Of a stretch of DNA of 64,000 bases, positions 17,558-27,408 are shown piece after piece. Both the position numbers and the translations under genes were made by a program. Under the pieces are notes generated by a model, which saw nothing but the letters and a program-made list of their open reading frames with translations, was not told the DNA's origin and did no database searches. Numbering within the stretch: position 1 is the first letter of the stretch; every line of letters begins with the position of its first letter. Source of the stretch: AP-15 sp963701815 (GTDB lineage Bacteria > Pseudomonadota > Alphaproteobacteria > ATCC43930 > CGMCC-115725); assembly GCA_963701815.1 (NCBI GenBank), contig CAVPBN010000008.1, positions 1 through 64,000 on the forward strand. Direction: 5' to 3'.

Positions 17558-18400
17558 GTGAGGAACAGCCTGCGTCTGGGTCTGGCGGAGTTCGAACGCG
17601 GCACAGTGTGGCTTGTCGGCGCCGGGCCGGGGGACCCGGGACTCCTTTCGCTGCTGGCGCTGCATGCGCTGGAGCGCGCCGACGATGTCGTTTACGACGC
17701 CTTGGTCGATCCGCGGATCCTGCGCTTGGCGCGAACCGGTTCGCGCCTCGACTATGCCGGCAAGCGCGGCGGCCGACCGTCGGCGAGCCAGCCTGACATT
17801 TCGGCGCGGCTGGTCGGGCTGGCCCGCCAGGGGCGCCGCGTGCTGCGGCTCAAGGGCGGCGATCCGTGCGTTTTTGGGCGCGGCGCCGAGGAAGCGCTGG
17901 CGCTTGTGGCCGCCGGGATTCCGTTCCGCATCGTCCCCGGGATCACCGCCGGCATCGGCGGGCTCGCCTATGCCGGGATCCCGGTCACCCATCGCGACAC
18001 CAATTCGGCGGTCACCTTCGTCACCGGGCACAACAGCAACGGCGCGGTGCCGGACGGCCTCGATTGGAGCGCGATCGCCCGCGGCGCCCCGGCGATCGTG
18101 CTGTATATGGCGCTGAAGCATCTGCCGAATATCGTCGAGCGCCTGGTCGCGGGCGGGCGCCGGCCGGACGAGCCTGCAGCCATCGTCAGCAAGGCGACGA
18201 CCGCGGCCCAGACGGTGCTGGTGTCGACGCTCGGCGAGATCGCCGGCGCCGCCGCCGTGATCGAGACCCCCGCGCTCGTCGTCGTCGGCGAGGTGGTTCG
18301 CCTGCGCGCCGCGCTCGACTGGCTCGGAGCGCTCGACGGGAGGCAACTCGACCCCGACCCGCTCGGCCGCCGCGGGCAGCCCGGTGCGATCGTCGTCTAG
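17558..18400 (+). CDS. cobA: uroporphyrinogen-III C-methyltransferase
   Basis: SAM-dependent enzyme making precorrin-2 from uroporphyrinogen III, the branch point to cobalamin and siroheme. It has 280 aa from GTG 17558. Motifs: VGAGPGDPGLLSLLAL near residue 21, RLKGGDPCVFGRGAEE near residue 98, PGITAGIGGLAYAGIPVTHR near residue 128, and VLYMALKHLP. It is single-domain, with no CysG dehydrogenase/chelatase part. With cobM (5.8-6.5 kb) it indicates vitamin B12 synthesis, although other genes of the pathway are outside the window. Confidence 0.93.
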   Translation: MRNSLRLGLAEFERGTVWLVGAGPGDPGLLSLLALHALERADDVVYDALVDPRILRLARTGSRLDYAGKRGGRPSASQPDISARLVGLARQGRRVLRLKGGDPCVFGRGAEEALALVAAGIPFRIVPGITAGIGGLAYAGIPVTHRDTNSAVTFVTGHNSNGAVPDGLDWSAIARGAPAIVLYMALKHLPNIVERLVAGGRRPDEPAAIVSKATTAAQTVLVSTLGEIAGAAAVIETPALVVVGEVVRLRAALDWLGALDGRQLDPDPLGRRGQPGAIVV

Positions 18401-18555
18401 CCTGCCTCTACCTGACGCGTTGCCGCGGCTGTTTGCTGCACGCCCGATCCCGCCGCGGAAATGGTCGTGACCGGATCAACGGTCTCGACAAACCGCCGAT
18501 CGGCCTCTACTCGGGGCGACGAATGATCGAACCGGAGCGGAGGCAGCGAGCAGGC

Positions 18556-19855
18556 ATGGCGTCAGTGCAGTCGACGGCGATCCCGGCACGTATTCTTGCC
18601 GCGGCTGACAGGATGGCCCGCGCCGTGCCCTTTCTTCGCCGGACGGTCGGCGTCGACGAGCTGATTGCCCGGGCGCGGCGCGGCATGGGCCTGCAGGATT
18701 TCGGCGACACCCCGTTTGAGGCGCCGCTGCGGATTTTCCTGCGCGCCTGTCGCGAAGAGGCCGATCTGAGCCTGCTCGGCGATTTCGCGTTGCGCTGGGA
18801 CACGGTCCGGTTTCTGTCGAACCTGCTGCGGCTGCGCGAAGAGGAGGTGCTGGCGCCTGAAATTCTTGCAGAGCCGATCGAGCGGCCGATTGTGATCACC
18901 GGGCTGCCGCGCTCCGGTACGACTTTTCTGCACAGCCTGCTGGCCGAGGATCGGGGAAACCTGGTTCCGCGGGTCTGGCAGCTGATCCATCCCTATCCGC
19001 CGCGGCGGCGCCGACCGCCGGCCGCAGCAGGTCGCCCGCCAGCTGCGCCTGTTCGGAATCCTGGCGCCCGAGTTCCGCCGGCTGCATCCGATCGCCGCCG
19101 GTTCGCCGCAGGAATGTTCCGAGATTACCGCGCATATCTTCGCCAGCCTGCGCTTCGACACGACCTATCGGATACCGAGCTATCGCCGTTGGCTCGATGG
19201 AGCCGGGCACCTCGACGCCTATCGATTCCACCGGCGTTTTCTGCAGCATCTGCAGCACCAGGCGGGCGGGGGCGGGCGTTGGGTGCTGAAATGCCCCGAT
19301 CACATTTTTGCCCTGGCGGCGATCCGCGAAGTCTATCCCGATGCGAGGCTGGTATTCGTCCATCGCGATCCGCTCGCCGTGCTGTCGTCGGTCGCGCGGC
19401 TGACCGGGGTTCTGCGGCGGCCGTTCGCCCGCCATATCGACAAATTTGAAATCGGCCGCGACGACAGCGCCCGCTGGCTGGCTGCAACCGGGCTGATGAT
19501 CGCCGCCGCCGAAGAGGCCGGCTTTGCCGAGCCGATCTTCCACGTGCATTACCACGATTTGACGCGCGACCCGCCGGCGACGGTGGCCGCGATCTACCGG
19601 CATTTCGGGATGGCGCTGACGCCGGAGACCGACGGCAGGATCAGGCAGCTGGTGACGGCGAAGCCGGATGGCGGCTACGGCGCCCGCCGCTACCACTTCG
19701 CCGACCATGGTCTCGACGCCGCCCGCGAGCGCGAACGCTTCTCGCGCTACACCGAATATTTTCGCGTCCGGCGGGAGGTAGAGATCGGGCCGATGCAACC
19801 GGCCAGCGCGGCGGCGACCCCGGCGCGGCGGCAGTCCGCGGCGTCCGCCGACTAG
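18556..19855 (+). CDS. sulfotransferase family protein (frameshift near 19005)
   Basis: PAPS-dependent sulfotransferase (Sulfotransfer_3 type), about 430 aa when the frame is restored. The 5'-phosphosulfate loop is GLPRSGTTFLHSLLAED near residue 116. After a frame change near 19005 the second part reads QECSEITAHIFASLRFD, WVLKCPDHIF and LVFVHRDPLAVLSS (3'-phosphate-binding region), and ends in a low-complexity Ala-rich tail. The start is ATG 18556; an in-frame ATG at 18523 is possible. The acceptor is unknown. The gene is convergent with the following SDR gene. Confidence 0.8.
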
Positions 19856-19953
19856 AAATATCTCAAATACCAAATCCTGCCGCCGCCTCCCGATCGAATG
19901 ATTTACCCGGTACGACCAGGCTTGGACCCAGCCTCGTTCGAAGCGAATTCGGG

Positions 19954-20709
19954 CTAGCCGCGGCCGACGAACGGCATCTTGGTCGCCATCACGGTCAGGA
20001 ACTGAACATTGGCCTCCGGGGTCACGGTCGACATGAAGACGACCGCGCGCGCCACGTTCTGTACGTCCATCGTCGGCTCTTCGATGACCGTCCCGTTCGC
20101 TTGCTGCACGCCGCGCTGCATGCGCTGGGTCATCTCGGTCAAGGCATTGCCGACATCGATCTGCCCGCATGAGATGTCGTATCTGCGGCCGTCGAGCGAG
20201 GTCGATTTGGTCAGCCCGGTGACGGCATGCTTGCATGAGGTGTAGGCGACCGAATTGGGCCTCGGCGCATGCGCCGAGATCGAGCCGTTGTTGATGATCC
20301 GGCCGCCCATCGGCGTCTGGTCCTTCATGATCTTGAAGGCCTGCTGGGTGCACAGGAACGAACCGGTCAGGATCGAGCTGACGACCGCCTGCCAGCGCTC
20401 GAAAGCCAGCTCCTCGATCGGCGCTGCGGCGCCGAACCCGGCATTGTTGAACAGCACGTCGAGCCGGCCATAGGTCTGCTTTGTCCTGGCGAACAGGGCC
20501 GCGACCGAGTCGGGATTGCCGACATCGGTCGGCACGCCGAGCGCCTTGCCCTGCATGCTCTCGATTTCGCCGACGACAGACTGCAACGGCTCCGGCCGAC
20601 GGCCGGCAACGACCACGGCAAAGCCTTCTTTGGCGAGCGCCAAGGCGGAAGCCTTGCCGATGCCGCTGCCGCCGCCGGTAATTAGTGCGACCTTACCGTT
20701 CGAATTCAT
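19954..20709 (-). CDS. short-chain dehydrogenase/reductase
   Basis: Classical SDR, 251 aa. The NAD(P)-binding motif GGGSGIGKA is at residue 12, NNAG at about 90, the catalytic Ser in NNGSISAHAP near 143, and Tyr/Lys in YTSCK near 156-160. AGRRPEP after the second beta strand suggests NADP preference. The C-terminal MATKMPFVGRG is seen in a subgroup of uncharacterised SDRs. Substrate unknown. Confidence 0.88.
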   Translation of the reverse strand: MNSNGKVALITGGGSGIGKASALALAKEGFAVVVAGRRPEPLQSVVGEIESMQGKALGVPTDVGNPDSVAALFARTKQTYGRLDVLFNNAGFGAAAPIEELAFERWQAVVSSILTGSFLCTQQAFKIMKDQTPMGGRIINNGSISAHAPRPNSVAYTSCKHAVTGLTKSTSLDGRRYDISCGQIDVGNALTEMTQRMQRGVQQANGTVIEEPTMDVQNVARAVVFMSTVTPEANVQFLTVMATKMPFVGRG

Positions 20710-20824
20710 GTTGCCGTTCTCCTTGGCCGGGCGCCGGATCTCGCTAAGCGCAAGATATCAGCATATCTCGCCCGTGCTCCAGCGGGTTGCGCACGATTCG
20801 CCCGGCTCAGGCGAGAGGACCGAG

Positions 20825-21292
20825 ATGACCGAGATTTACGTCGACGGCGACGCGTGCCCGGTGCGTGCGGAAATCTACCGTGTCGCCGATCGCCTCAAGC
20901 TCAACGTTGTGGTTGTCGCCAACGGCTCGCGACCGATCCGTCCCCCGGGGACATCAAACGTGCGCATGGTTCTGGTCGGCGACCGAGCAGATGCAGCCGA
21001 TGACTGGATTGCCGAGCACATCTCGGCCTTCGACGTATGCGTCACCTCCGACATCCCGCTGGCATCGCGCTGTCTCGAAAAAGGGGCGCGCGTCGTCTCC
21101 CCGGCGGGGAAGCATTGGACGCAGGCAAACATCGGCAATGCGCTCGCCGGTCGTGCGATAGCCCGGCACCTGCGGGAATTGGGAACGATCACCCGCGGGC
21201 CCGCGCCGTTGACCAAGGCCGACCGGTCGCGGTTTCTCGGCGCTCTCGATACGGCGCTGCAGGCTGCGTTGCGCGGAGCGCCGCCCGGTTGA
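20825..21292 (+). CDS. YaiI/YqxD family protein (DUF188)
   Basis: A 155-aa member of the DUF188 family (YaiI/YqxD), a PIN-like fold of unknown cellular role. Conserved acidic motifs are present: YVDGDACPVRAEIYRVA at the N-terminus, ADDWIAEH, and VTSDIPLASRCLEKGA. GKHWTQANIGNALAGRA and the C-terminal LTKADRSRFLGALD are typical. It is monocistronic, with convergent overlap-free spacing to the next gene. Confidence 0.9.
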   Translation: MTEIYVDGDACPVRAEIYRVADRLKLNVVVVANGSRPIRPPGTSNVRMVLVGDRADAADDWIAEHISAFDVCVTSDIPLASRCLEKGARVVSPAGKHWTQANIGNALAGRAIARHLRELGTITRGPAPLTKADRSRFLGALDTALQAALRGAPPG

Positions 21293-21334
21293 CCCGGTTT
21301 CGGGGGCTTTCGGCGCCGTAGGGGAACCGGCCGC

Positions 21335-22513
21335 TCAGACGGCTCCCGCTGCACGCAGCCGCGCGAGGTCGGCGGGCGTGTAGCCGATCTCGGTCAGCAC
21401 CGCGTCGGTATCGGCGCCGAGATCGGGCGCGGGGCGCCTGAGCCGGCACGGCGCCTCGGCGAATTTGATCGGGAAGCCGAGCATGCTGACCTCGCCGTGG
21501 CCCGGATGCTCGGCGCTGACGACCATCTGCTGCGCGATCGTCTGCGGGTCGGCGAAGACCTCCGGCAAATTCTTGACCCGATCGCACGGGACGCCGGCGG
21601 CGTTGAGCTTGTCGATCCAGTACCCGCTGGTCTCGTCGGCCAGCCGCGCCTCGATCGCCGCGTTGATCGCACGGCGATTTCCGACGCGCAGCTCATTGTT
21701 GAGAAAATCCGGGTGGCCGCGCAATTCCGGCAACCCGAGCGCGTCGATCAGGCGCTGATAGGATTGCTCCTGCGACGGCGCGATCGCGATCTCGCCGTCG
21801 CTGGTGCGGAACATGCCGTAGGGAGAGACGATCGGGTGATCGTTGCCGGTCCGCGGCGGCGGCGCGCCGGTGGCGAGATGATTGGCGGCGAGATAGCCCA
21901 GCATGCCGATCATTGCGTTGTTGAGGCTGGCGCCGACTTGGTCGCCCCGTCCGGTGCGTCCGCGCCGCACCAGGGCGGCGCATATTCCAAGCGCCGCGTA
22001 GAGACCGGCGACGAGGTCGGCGATCGGCGGTCCGGCCCGCATCGGCGCGCCGTCGGGCTCGCCGGTAACGCTCATGAACCCGCTCATCGCCTGAGCGACG
22101 AAATCGAAGGACGGGCGGTCGCGATACGGTCCGCTATTGCCGAACCCGCTGATATTGCAATAGATAAGGTTTGGGTTAAGTGCGTCGAGCCGCGCTTGGT
22201 CGAAGCCGATGCCCGCCAGCACGCCGGGACGGAAATTCTCGACCAGCACATCGCCGCGGCGGATCAGTTCGGCCAGCACGTCGCGGCCCTCCTGGCGCCG
22301 TAGATTGAGGCTCAGCGAGCGCTTGTTGCGGTTGAAGGCGGCGAAGTACCAGCTGAGCCCGTCGCGCACGACGCCCTGCCGCCGCACCGGGTCACCGTCG
22401 CCGGGCAATTCGATCTTGATCACCTCGGCGCCCATATCGGCGAGCATCATCGAGCAGAACGGCCCGGCGAGGACCCGGGTAAGATCGACCACGCGGAGCC
22501 CGGACAATGGCAA
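21335..22513 (-). CDS. CaiB/BaiF family (class III) CoA-transferase, TTG start
   Basis: Family III acyl-CoA transferase, 392 aa. N-terminal LPLSGLRVVDLTRVLAGPF and DMGAEVIKIELPGDGDPVR are diagnostic. The catalytic Asp lies in RPSFDFVAQAMSG near residue 160. No ATG or GTG fits; TTG at 22513 has AAAGGAGAA at correct spacing, so TTG is the probable start. The frame stays open across the neighbouring sppA region, which is a coincidence of a high-GC frame and not a fusion. The acyl donor is unknown. Confidence 0.87.
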   Translation of the reverse strand: MPLSGLRVVDLTRVLAGPFCSMMLADMGAEVIKIELPGDGDPVRRQGVVRDGLSWYFAAFNRNKRSLSLNLRRQEGRDVLAELIRRGDVLVENFRPGVLAGIGFDQARLDALNPNLIYCNISGFGNSGPYRDRPSFDFVAQAMSGFMSVTGEPDGAPMRAGPPIADLVAGLYAALGICAALVRRGRTGRGDQVGASLNNAMIGMLGYLAANHLATGAPPPRTGNDHPIVSPYGMFRTSDGEIAIAPSQEQSYQRLIDALGLPELRGHPDFLNNELRVGNRRAINAAIEARLADETSGYWIDKLNAAGVPCDRVKNLPEVFADPQTIAQQMVVSAEHPGHGEVSMLGFPIKFAEAPCRLRRPAPDLGADTDAVLTEIGYTPADLARLRAAGAV

Positions 22514-22562
22514 ATGGCTTCTCCTTTCCAGTCGGCCACGAAACCTTAGCACGCGAGGCGGC

Positions 22563-23503
22563 ATGAGCCTGCGCGCCGAGATCGTGCGTGTTGGCATGCG
22601 CTCGCTGTTGAAGGCGCGCGGCCGGTCGGATCCGGGGACCGCGCGCGATTTGGGCATCGCACGCAAGCGGCGGCGTTTGGCCGCGGCCGGGCGGCTGATG
22701 CCGCCTACGCCGGCGGCCGCCTGCACGTTCGACGTCGAGCCGGCGGGGTCGCGGCCGAGCGCATCATCCCATATACCGCCCGGTACGATCGCCACGTGCT
22801 TTATCTGCACGGCGGCGGCTTCATCGCCGGCTCGCCCGAGCTTTACCGCCACCTGGCATGGCGGATCGGATTGGCGGCGGGCGCGCAGGTGTTGTCCGTC
22901 GACTACCGGCTGGCGCCCGAATTTCCGTTCCCGGCGGCGCTCGACGATGCCGCGGCGGCGTATTGCTGGCTCGTGGCCGACGGCGTCCAGCCGCGCCGGA
23001 TAGCGGTGATCGGCGATTCCGCCGGCGGCGGGCTGGCGTTTTCGCTGGCGCTGAAATTGCGCGACGAAGGCCGGCCGCTGCCTGCGGCAATCGTTGCGCT
23101 GTCGCCGTGGACCGATCTGGCGCTGACCGGCGCGTCGTTGCAGCTCAACGCCAAGGCCGACCCGATGCTCGATGCCGCCGAATTGCCGCCGATCGCCGCC
23201 TGCTATCTTGCCGGCGCCGATCCGCGTCACCCCTGGGCATCGCCGATCTACGGCGATCTCCGGGGCTTGCCGCCGGCACTGATTCAGGTCGGCGGCGACG
23301 AGATCCTGCGCGACGACGCGGCGCGCATGGCCGATCGCCTGAGTGCTGCCGGCTGCGAAGTAGCACTCGAAATCTGGCCGCGGATGCCGCATGTCTGGCA
23401 CTTGTTTGGGCCGATGCTGCCCGAGGCGCGCCGGGCGATAGGACAGATCGGCGCGTTCGTGCGGTCCCGGCTGCAAGGACCTGGCGAGCGACCGCGGCCT
23501 TAG
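22563..23503 (+). CDS. alpha/beta hydrolase, HSL family (frameshift near 22747)
   Basis: Esterase of the hormone-sensitive-lipase family, about 313 aa. The N-terminal 60 residues (MSLRAEIVRVGMRSLLKARG) are in one frame. One G missing in GGGG (22745-22748) moves the rest to the second frame, which begins VAAERIIPYTARYDRHVLYL. Oxyanion motif HGGGF, nucleophile elbow GDSAGG near residue 158, acid in VGGDEILRDD and catalytic His in MPHVWHLF are all present. It is divergent from the CoA-transferase gene, and its stop overlaps the sppA stop by 4 nt. Confidence 0.83.
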
Positions 23504-25278
23504 CGCGGCGGGCTGATCGACGGCATGGTCAGCACGCCGGGCTCGTCGACCAGTGCGGCAAGCCGCTGTATCAGCGGGGCCGCCATCGCGATCGCCTGCC
23601 CGATCGGCCCGGCAGCGGCGCCCTCGTCGCGCTGCTGGCCGGTCAAGCGGTTGTAGAGCAGCTCGATCGGCCCTTCCGGGCGCGGAAACACGGTCAGTTC
23701 GACCGGAGTATCGGCCGGGATCTTGGCCATTTCCTTGGCGAGGGCGATCGCCACCTCGTAGCCGCCGAGCGCGTCGACGAGGCCCTTGGCCTTGGCCTGT
23801 TCGCCGGTCCACACCCGGCCCTTGGCGACCGCCTCGACCGCCTCGGGGCTCAGGTGGCGGCCGTCGACGACGTGCTGCTTGAATCCCCGATAGGCCTCGT
23901 CGAGAAAGGCTTCGAGTTCGGGCATGGGCGCCGACCGAGAACTCGGTCGTCGGGCTGAACATCCCGGCATTGGCGCCGAGTTGCGCCGAGTCGGTCGAGA
24001 TGCCGAGTTTGGCAAGCAGTTTCCCAACCGCGAGCTTGCCCGCCAGGACGCCGATCGAGCCGGTCAGGGTCGCCGGTTCGGCGACGATCCTGTCCGCTGC
24101 CGCGGCGATGTAATAGCCGCCCGACCCGGCGACGTCGCCCATCGAGACGACGACCGGCTTGCCGCGGCGGCGGGCCAGCACGACCTCTCGCCAGATCGTC
24201 TCCGAGGCGACGACCGAGCCGCCCGGGCTGTCGATGCGAAACAGGATCGCGCGCACCTTTGGGTCGCGGACCGCAGCGCGGAAGGCGCGGGAAATCTCGT
24301 CCGCACCCATCACATCCGGGGCCGCCAGCGGGTTGACCGAGCCGTTGCCGCGGACGATCAGCCCGTTGCCGTAGATCAGCGCGATCGCGCCGCCGTCGCG
24401 ATCTGCGCCCCTGGAGGATGCGCGGTAAGTTTTCAGCCTGACCACTTGGGCGCCGCTCCCGGCGCGCGTGCGGGCCGCGGCCAGCGCCTCGTCGAGATAG
24501 CCGAGGCGATCGACGAGCCCGCTTTGGCGCGCCTCGTTGGCCAGGAGCGGGCCGTGATCGATTGCCTGGCGCACCGCCTCGGGCGACAATTTGCGTCCGG
24601 AAGCGATCCCGCCGACGATCTGCCCGCCCATCGAAGCGAGCAACGAGCTGACTTCGTCGCGCTGCGGCAGGGTCATGCTGGTTTCGGTCAGGCTGTTCAT
24701 CGCGGTCTTGTATTGCTCGCGATGGTCGAATTGCGGGACGACGCCCAGCAGATCGAACGTGCCCTTGAGGAACGTGACGTCGGAGTAAAGCCCGGTCAGC
24801 CCGACATCGCCCATCGGCTGCAGCCAGATCCGATCGAATGCCGTTGCCAGGTAATAGGGGCGGGTGCCCGGGCCGAACTCGCCGAAACTGTCGGCAAAAG
24901 CCATGGCGAACTTGCCCTTGGCGCGAAACGCGGCGATCGCGTCGCGCAGCTGCTGGGTCTCGCCGAGGCCGAATTCGTCGTCGCCGAGCCGGGCAACCAG
25001 CCCCTTGACCCGCGAATCGCCGGCGGCGGTTTCGATCGTGTCGAGGAACTCTCGCAAGGTCGGCTCTGCCGCCGACGACCAGTTGCAGCAGCCGGTCGCC
25101 GGCCGGCCCATCGCTCAGCCTGCGCGTCAAATCGACATTGAGGACGATGTTGTCGGGAAGCGGTCGCGCGCTCGGGTTTGAGCCATGACAAGGCGAGCCC
25201 GCCGGCGACGATCAGCAACACCGTCAGCACGCCGACCGCGGCAAAGACGCCGAAGATCAGGCGACGCAATGCTCTCAT
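23500..25278 (-). CDS. sppA: signal peptide peptidase SppA, long form (three frameshifts)
   Basis: Membrane-anchored serine protease (SppA 67K type), about 590 aa, which degrades cleaved signal peptides. The start MRALRR with TM IFGVFAAVGVLTVLLIVAGG overlaps the aroC stop (ATGA). Frames change near 25170 (to LPDNIVLNVDLTRRLSDG), near 25070 (to LREFLDTIETAAGDS) and at the GGG 23926-23928 (to MPELEAFLDEAYRG). The general-base Lys lies in REQYKTAMN and the nucleophile Ser in AGSGGYYIAAAADRIVAEP. All segments are well conserved, so indel errors are more probable than decay. Confidence 0.85.
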
Positions 25279-26351
25279 GAAGCTCCGCCGAGGGCGCGCT
25301 GGCGCAGCAAATGATCAGCCAGCACGCAAGCCACCATCGCCTCGCCGACCGGGACGGCGCGAATGCCGACGCAAGGGTCGTGGCGGCCGCGGGTGGCGAT
25401 TTCGACCTCGTTGCCGTCGACATCGATGCTGCGCATCGGCGTCAGGATCGAGCTGGTCGGCTTGACCGCAAAGCGTACGATGATGTCCTGCCCGGTCGAT
25501 ATCCCGCCGAGGATGCCGCCGGCATGGTTCGACAAAAAGACCACATCGCCGTCCCGGCTCCGCATCTCGTCGGCATTCTCCTCGCCGCGCAACGCGGCGG
25601 CGGCGAACCCGGCGCCGATCTCGACCCCCTTGACGGCGTTGATCGTCATCAGCGCCCGGGCAAGATCGCCGTCGAGCTTGTCGTATATCGGATCGCCGAG
25701 CCCGGCCGGCACCCCGCTCGCCGCCACCTCGATGACGGCCCCTGCCGAGCTGCCGGCCTTGCGGATGCCGTCGAGATAATCGGCCCAGCGCAGCGCCATC
25801 GCCGCATCCGGGCACCAGAACGGGTTGTTCTCGATCGCCTGCCAGTCCCAGACCTCCGGCTCGATCCGATGCGGTCCGATTTGGATCAGCGCGCCGCGGA
25901 TCGTCACCGCGGCGCCGAGGATCTTGCGCGCGACGGCACCGGCGGCGACGCGCGAGGCGGTCTCGCGCGCCGAGGCGCGGCCGCCGCCGCGATAGTCGCG
26001 GATGCCGTATTTCTTCCAATAGGTGTAGTCGGCATGACCCGGGCGGAATCGGTCGGCGATGTTGCGGTAATCGCGGGAGCGCTGGTCGGTGTTCTCGATC
26101 ATCAGCTGGATCGGCGTGCCGGTCGTCAGGCCGTCAAAGACGCCGCTCAGGATGCGCACCAGATCGTCTTCGCGCCGCTGTGTCGTAAAGCGCGACTGGC
26201 CGGGTTTGCGCCGGTCCAGCCAGTGCTGGATGTCGGGCTCGGCCAGCGGCAGGCGCGGCGGCACGCCGTCGACGACAACGCCGATCGCCGGGCCGTGGCT
26301 TTCGCCCCAGGTCGTAAAACGGAACAGGGTCCCGAACGAGTTGCCGGCCAT
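25275..26351 (-). CDS. aroC: chorismate synthase
   Basis: Last enzyme of the shikimate pathway: EPSP to chorismate, using reduced FMN. It has 358 aa, normal length. Signatures: GNSFGTLFRFTTWGESHGPA at the N-terminus, YRGGGRASARETASRVAAGA near residue 120 and RSRDGDVVFLSNHAGGILGG near residue 265, with RHDPCVGIRAVPVGEAM near the end. It is intact and overlaps sppA by ATGA. fabI lies upstream on the same strand, an order common in alphaproteobacteria. Confidence 0.96.
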   Translation of the reverse strand: MAGNSFGTLFRFTTWGESHGPAIGVVVDGVPPRLPLAEPDIQHWLDRRKPGQSRFTTQRREDDLVRILSGVFDGLTTGTPIQLMIENTDQRSRDYRNIADRFRPGHADYTYWKKYGIRDYRGGGRASARETASRVAAGAVARKILGAAVTIRGALIQIGPHRIEPEVWDWQAIENNPFWCPDAAMALRWADYLDGIRKAGSSAGAVIEVAASGVPAGLGDPIYDKLDGDLARALMTINAVKGVEIGAGFAAAALRGEENADEMRSRDGDVVFLSNHAGGILGGISTGQDIIVRFAVKPTSSILTPMRSIDVDGNEVEIATRGRHDPCVGIRAVPVGEAMVACVLADHLLRQRALGGAS

Positions 26352-26469
26352 GTCTGCGGCGGCCGGCTAATCGCCGCCCCGGTCGTTCCGGGGCCCGGGC
26401 CGTCCCGGGCGAAACGGCGAACGGTGGGACGATAAGCTGGGAGGGATCAAGGACGGGCTCGCGTTTCTG

Positions 26470-27274
26470 TCAAACGACCGAGATGTCGGGGGCGTCGACT
26501 GCCTTCATGCCGACCACATGATAACCGCAATCGACATGATGGACCTCGCCGCTCACTCCGGCCGACAAATCGCTCAACAGATAGAGCCCGGCGCCGCCGA
26601 CATCCTCGATCGTGACGTTTCGCTTCAACGGAGAGTTGAGCTGATTCCATTTGAGTATATAGCGGAAATCGCCGATTCCCGAGGCAGCCAAAGTCTTGAT
26701 CGGGCCCGCCGAAATTGCGTTGACCCGGATGTTGTCGCCGCCCAGGTCGACGGCGAGGTAGCGCACGCTGGCCTCCAGCGCCGCCTTTGCCACCCCCATC
26801 ACGTTGTAGTGCGGCATCACCCGCTCGGCCCCGGAATAGGTCAAGGTCAACAGGCTGCCGCCTTGCGTCATCAACGGCGCCGCGCGCCGGCAGACATCGG
26901 TGAAGGAGTAGCAGGAAATCTCGAGGGTGCGCAAAAAATTGGCTCGGCTCGTCTGTACATACTTTCCCTTCAGCTCGTCGCTGTCGGAGAAGGCGATCGC
27001 ATGAACGACGAAATCGATGCGGCCCCAACGCTGCGACAGGGTCGCCGAAAACCGTATCCAGACTCGCTTCCGAGGTGACGTCGGCCTCGATCAGCATCTC
27101 GCTGTCCAGGCTGAGCGCCAGCGGGCGCACCCGCTTGCCGAGCGCCTCCCCCTGATAGGTGAAGGCGAGCGCTGCGCCGTGTTCATGCAGGACCTTGGCG
27201 ATCCCCCAGGCGATCGACCGCGCGTTGGCGACCCCCATGACCAGCCCCTGCTTGCCCGCCATCAGCGGCATCAT
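26470..27274 (-). CDS. fabI: enoyl-[acyl-carrier-protein] reductase (NADH) FabI (single-base frameshift)
   Basis: Final reductase of each fatty-acid elongation cycle; about 268 aa when restored. The N-terminal half starts MMPLMAGKQGLVMGVANARS, with the nucleotide loop VANARSIAWGIA. The frame breaks at AAAA 27048-27051 (plus strand), where one base is missing. The next frame resumes FSATLSQRWGRIDFVVHAIA and holds the FabI Tyr-x6-Lys (YNVMGVAKAAL) and GPIKTLAASGIGDF. As fabI is usually essential, an assembly error is likely. The start is taken at 27274; an ATG at 27283 is also possible. It is divergent from the YihY gene. Confidence 0.9.
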
Positions 27275-27408
27275 CGACCTCATTCCTCGCGGCTCGAAAC
27301 ATCCTACACGAAACGAACAGATCCGGGCCAAGCGGCGTCGCCCGAGAATTCGATGTCGTGTCGTGCCCGCGCTTGTCTGCGCCCGCCTCGGACCCTAAAA
27401 TTCGCCAT

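Noticed and set aside
21335..25111. One 1258-aa open frame on the minus strand joining SppA and the CoA-transferase
   Set aside because: Only its two ends match proteins. The middle is antisense to an alpha/beta hydrolase gene, and each real gene ends or shifts frame within it.
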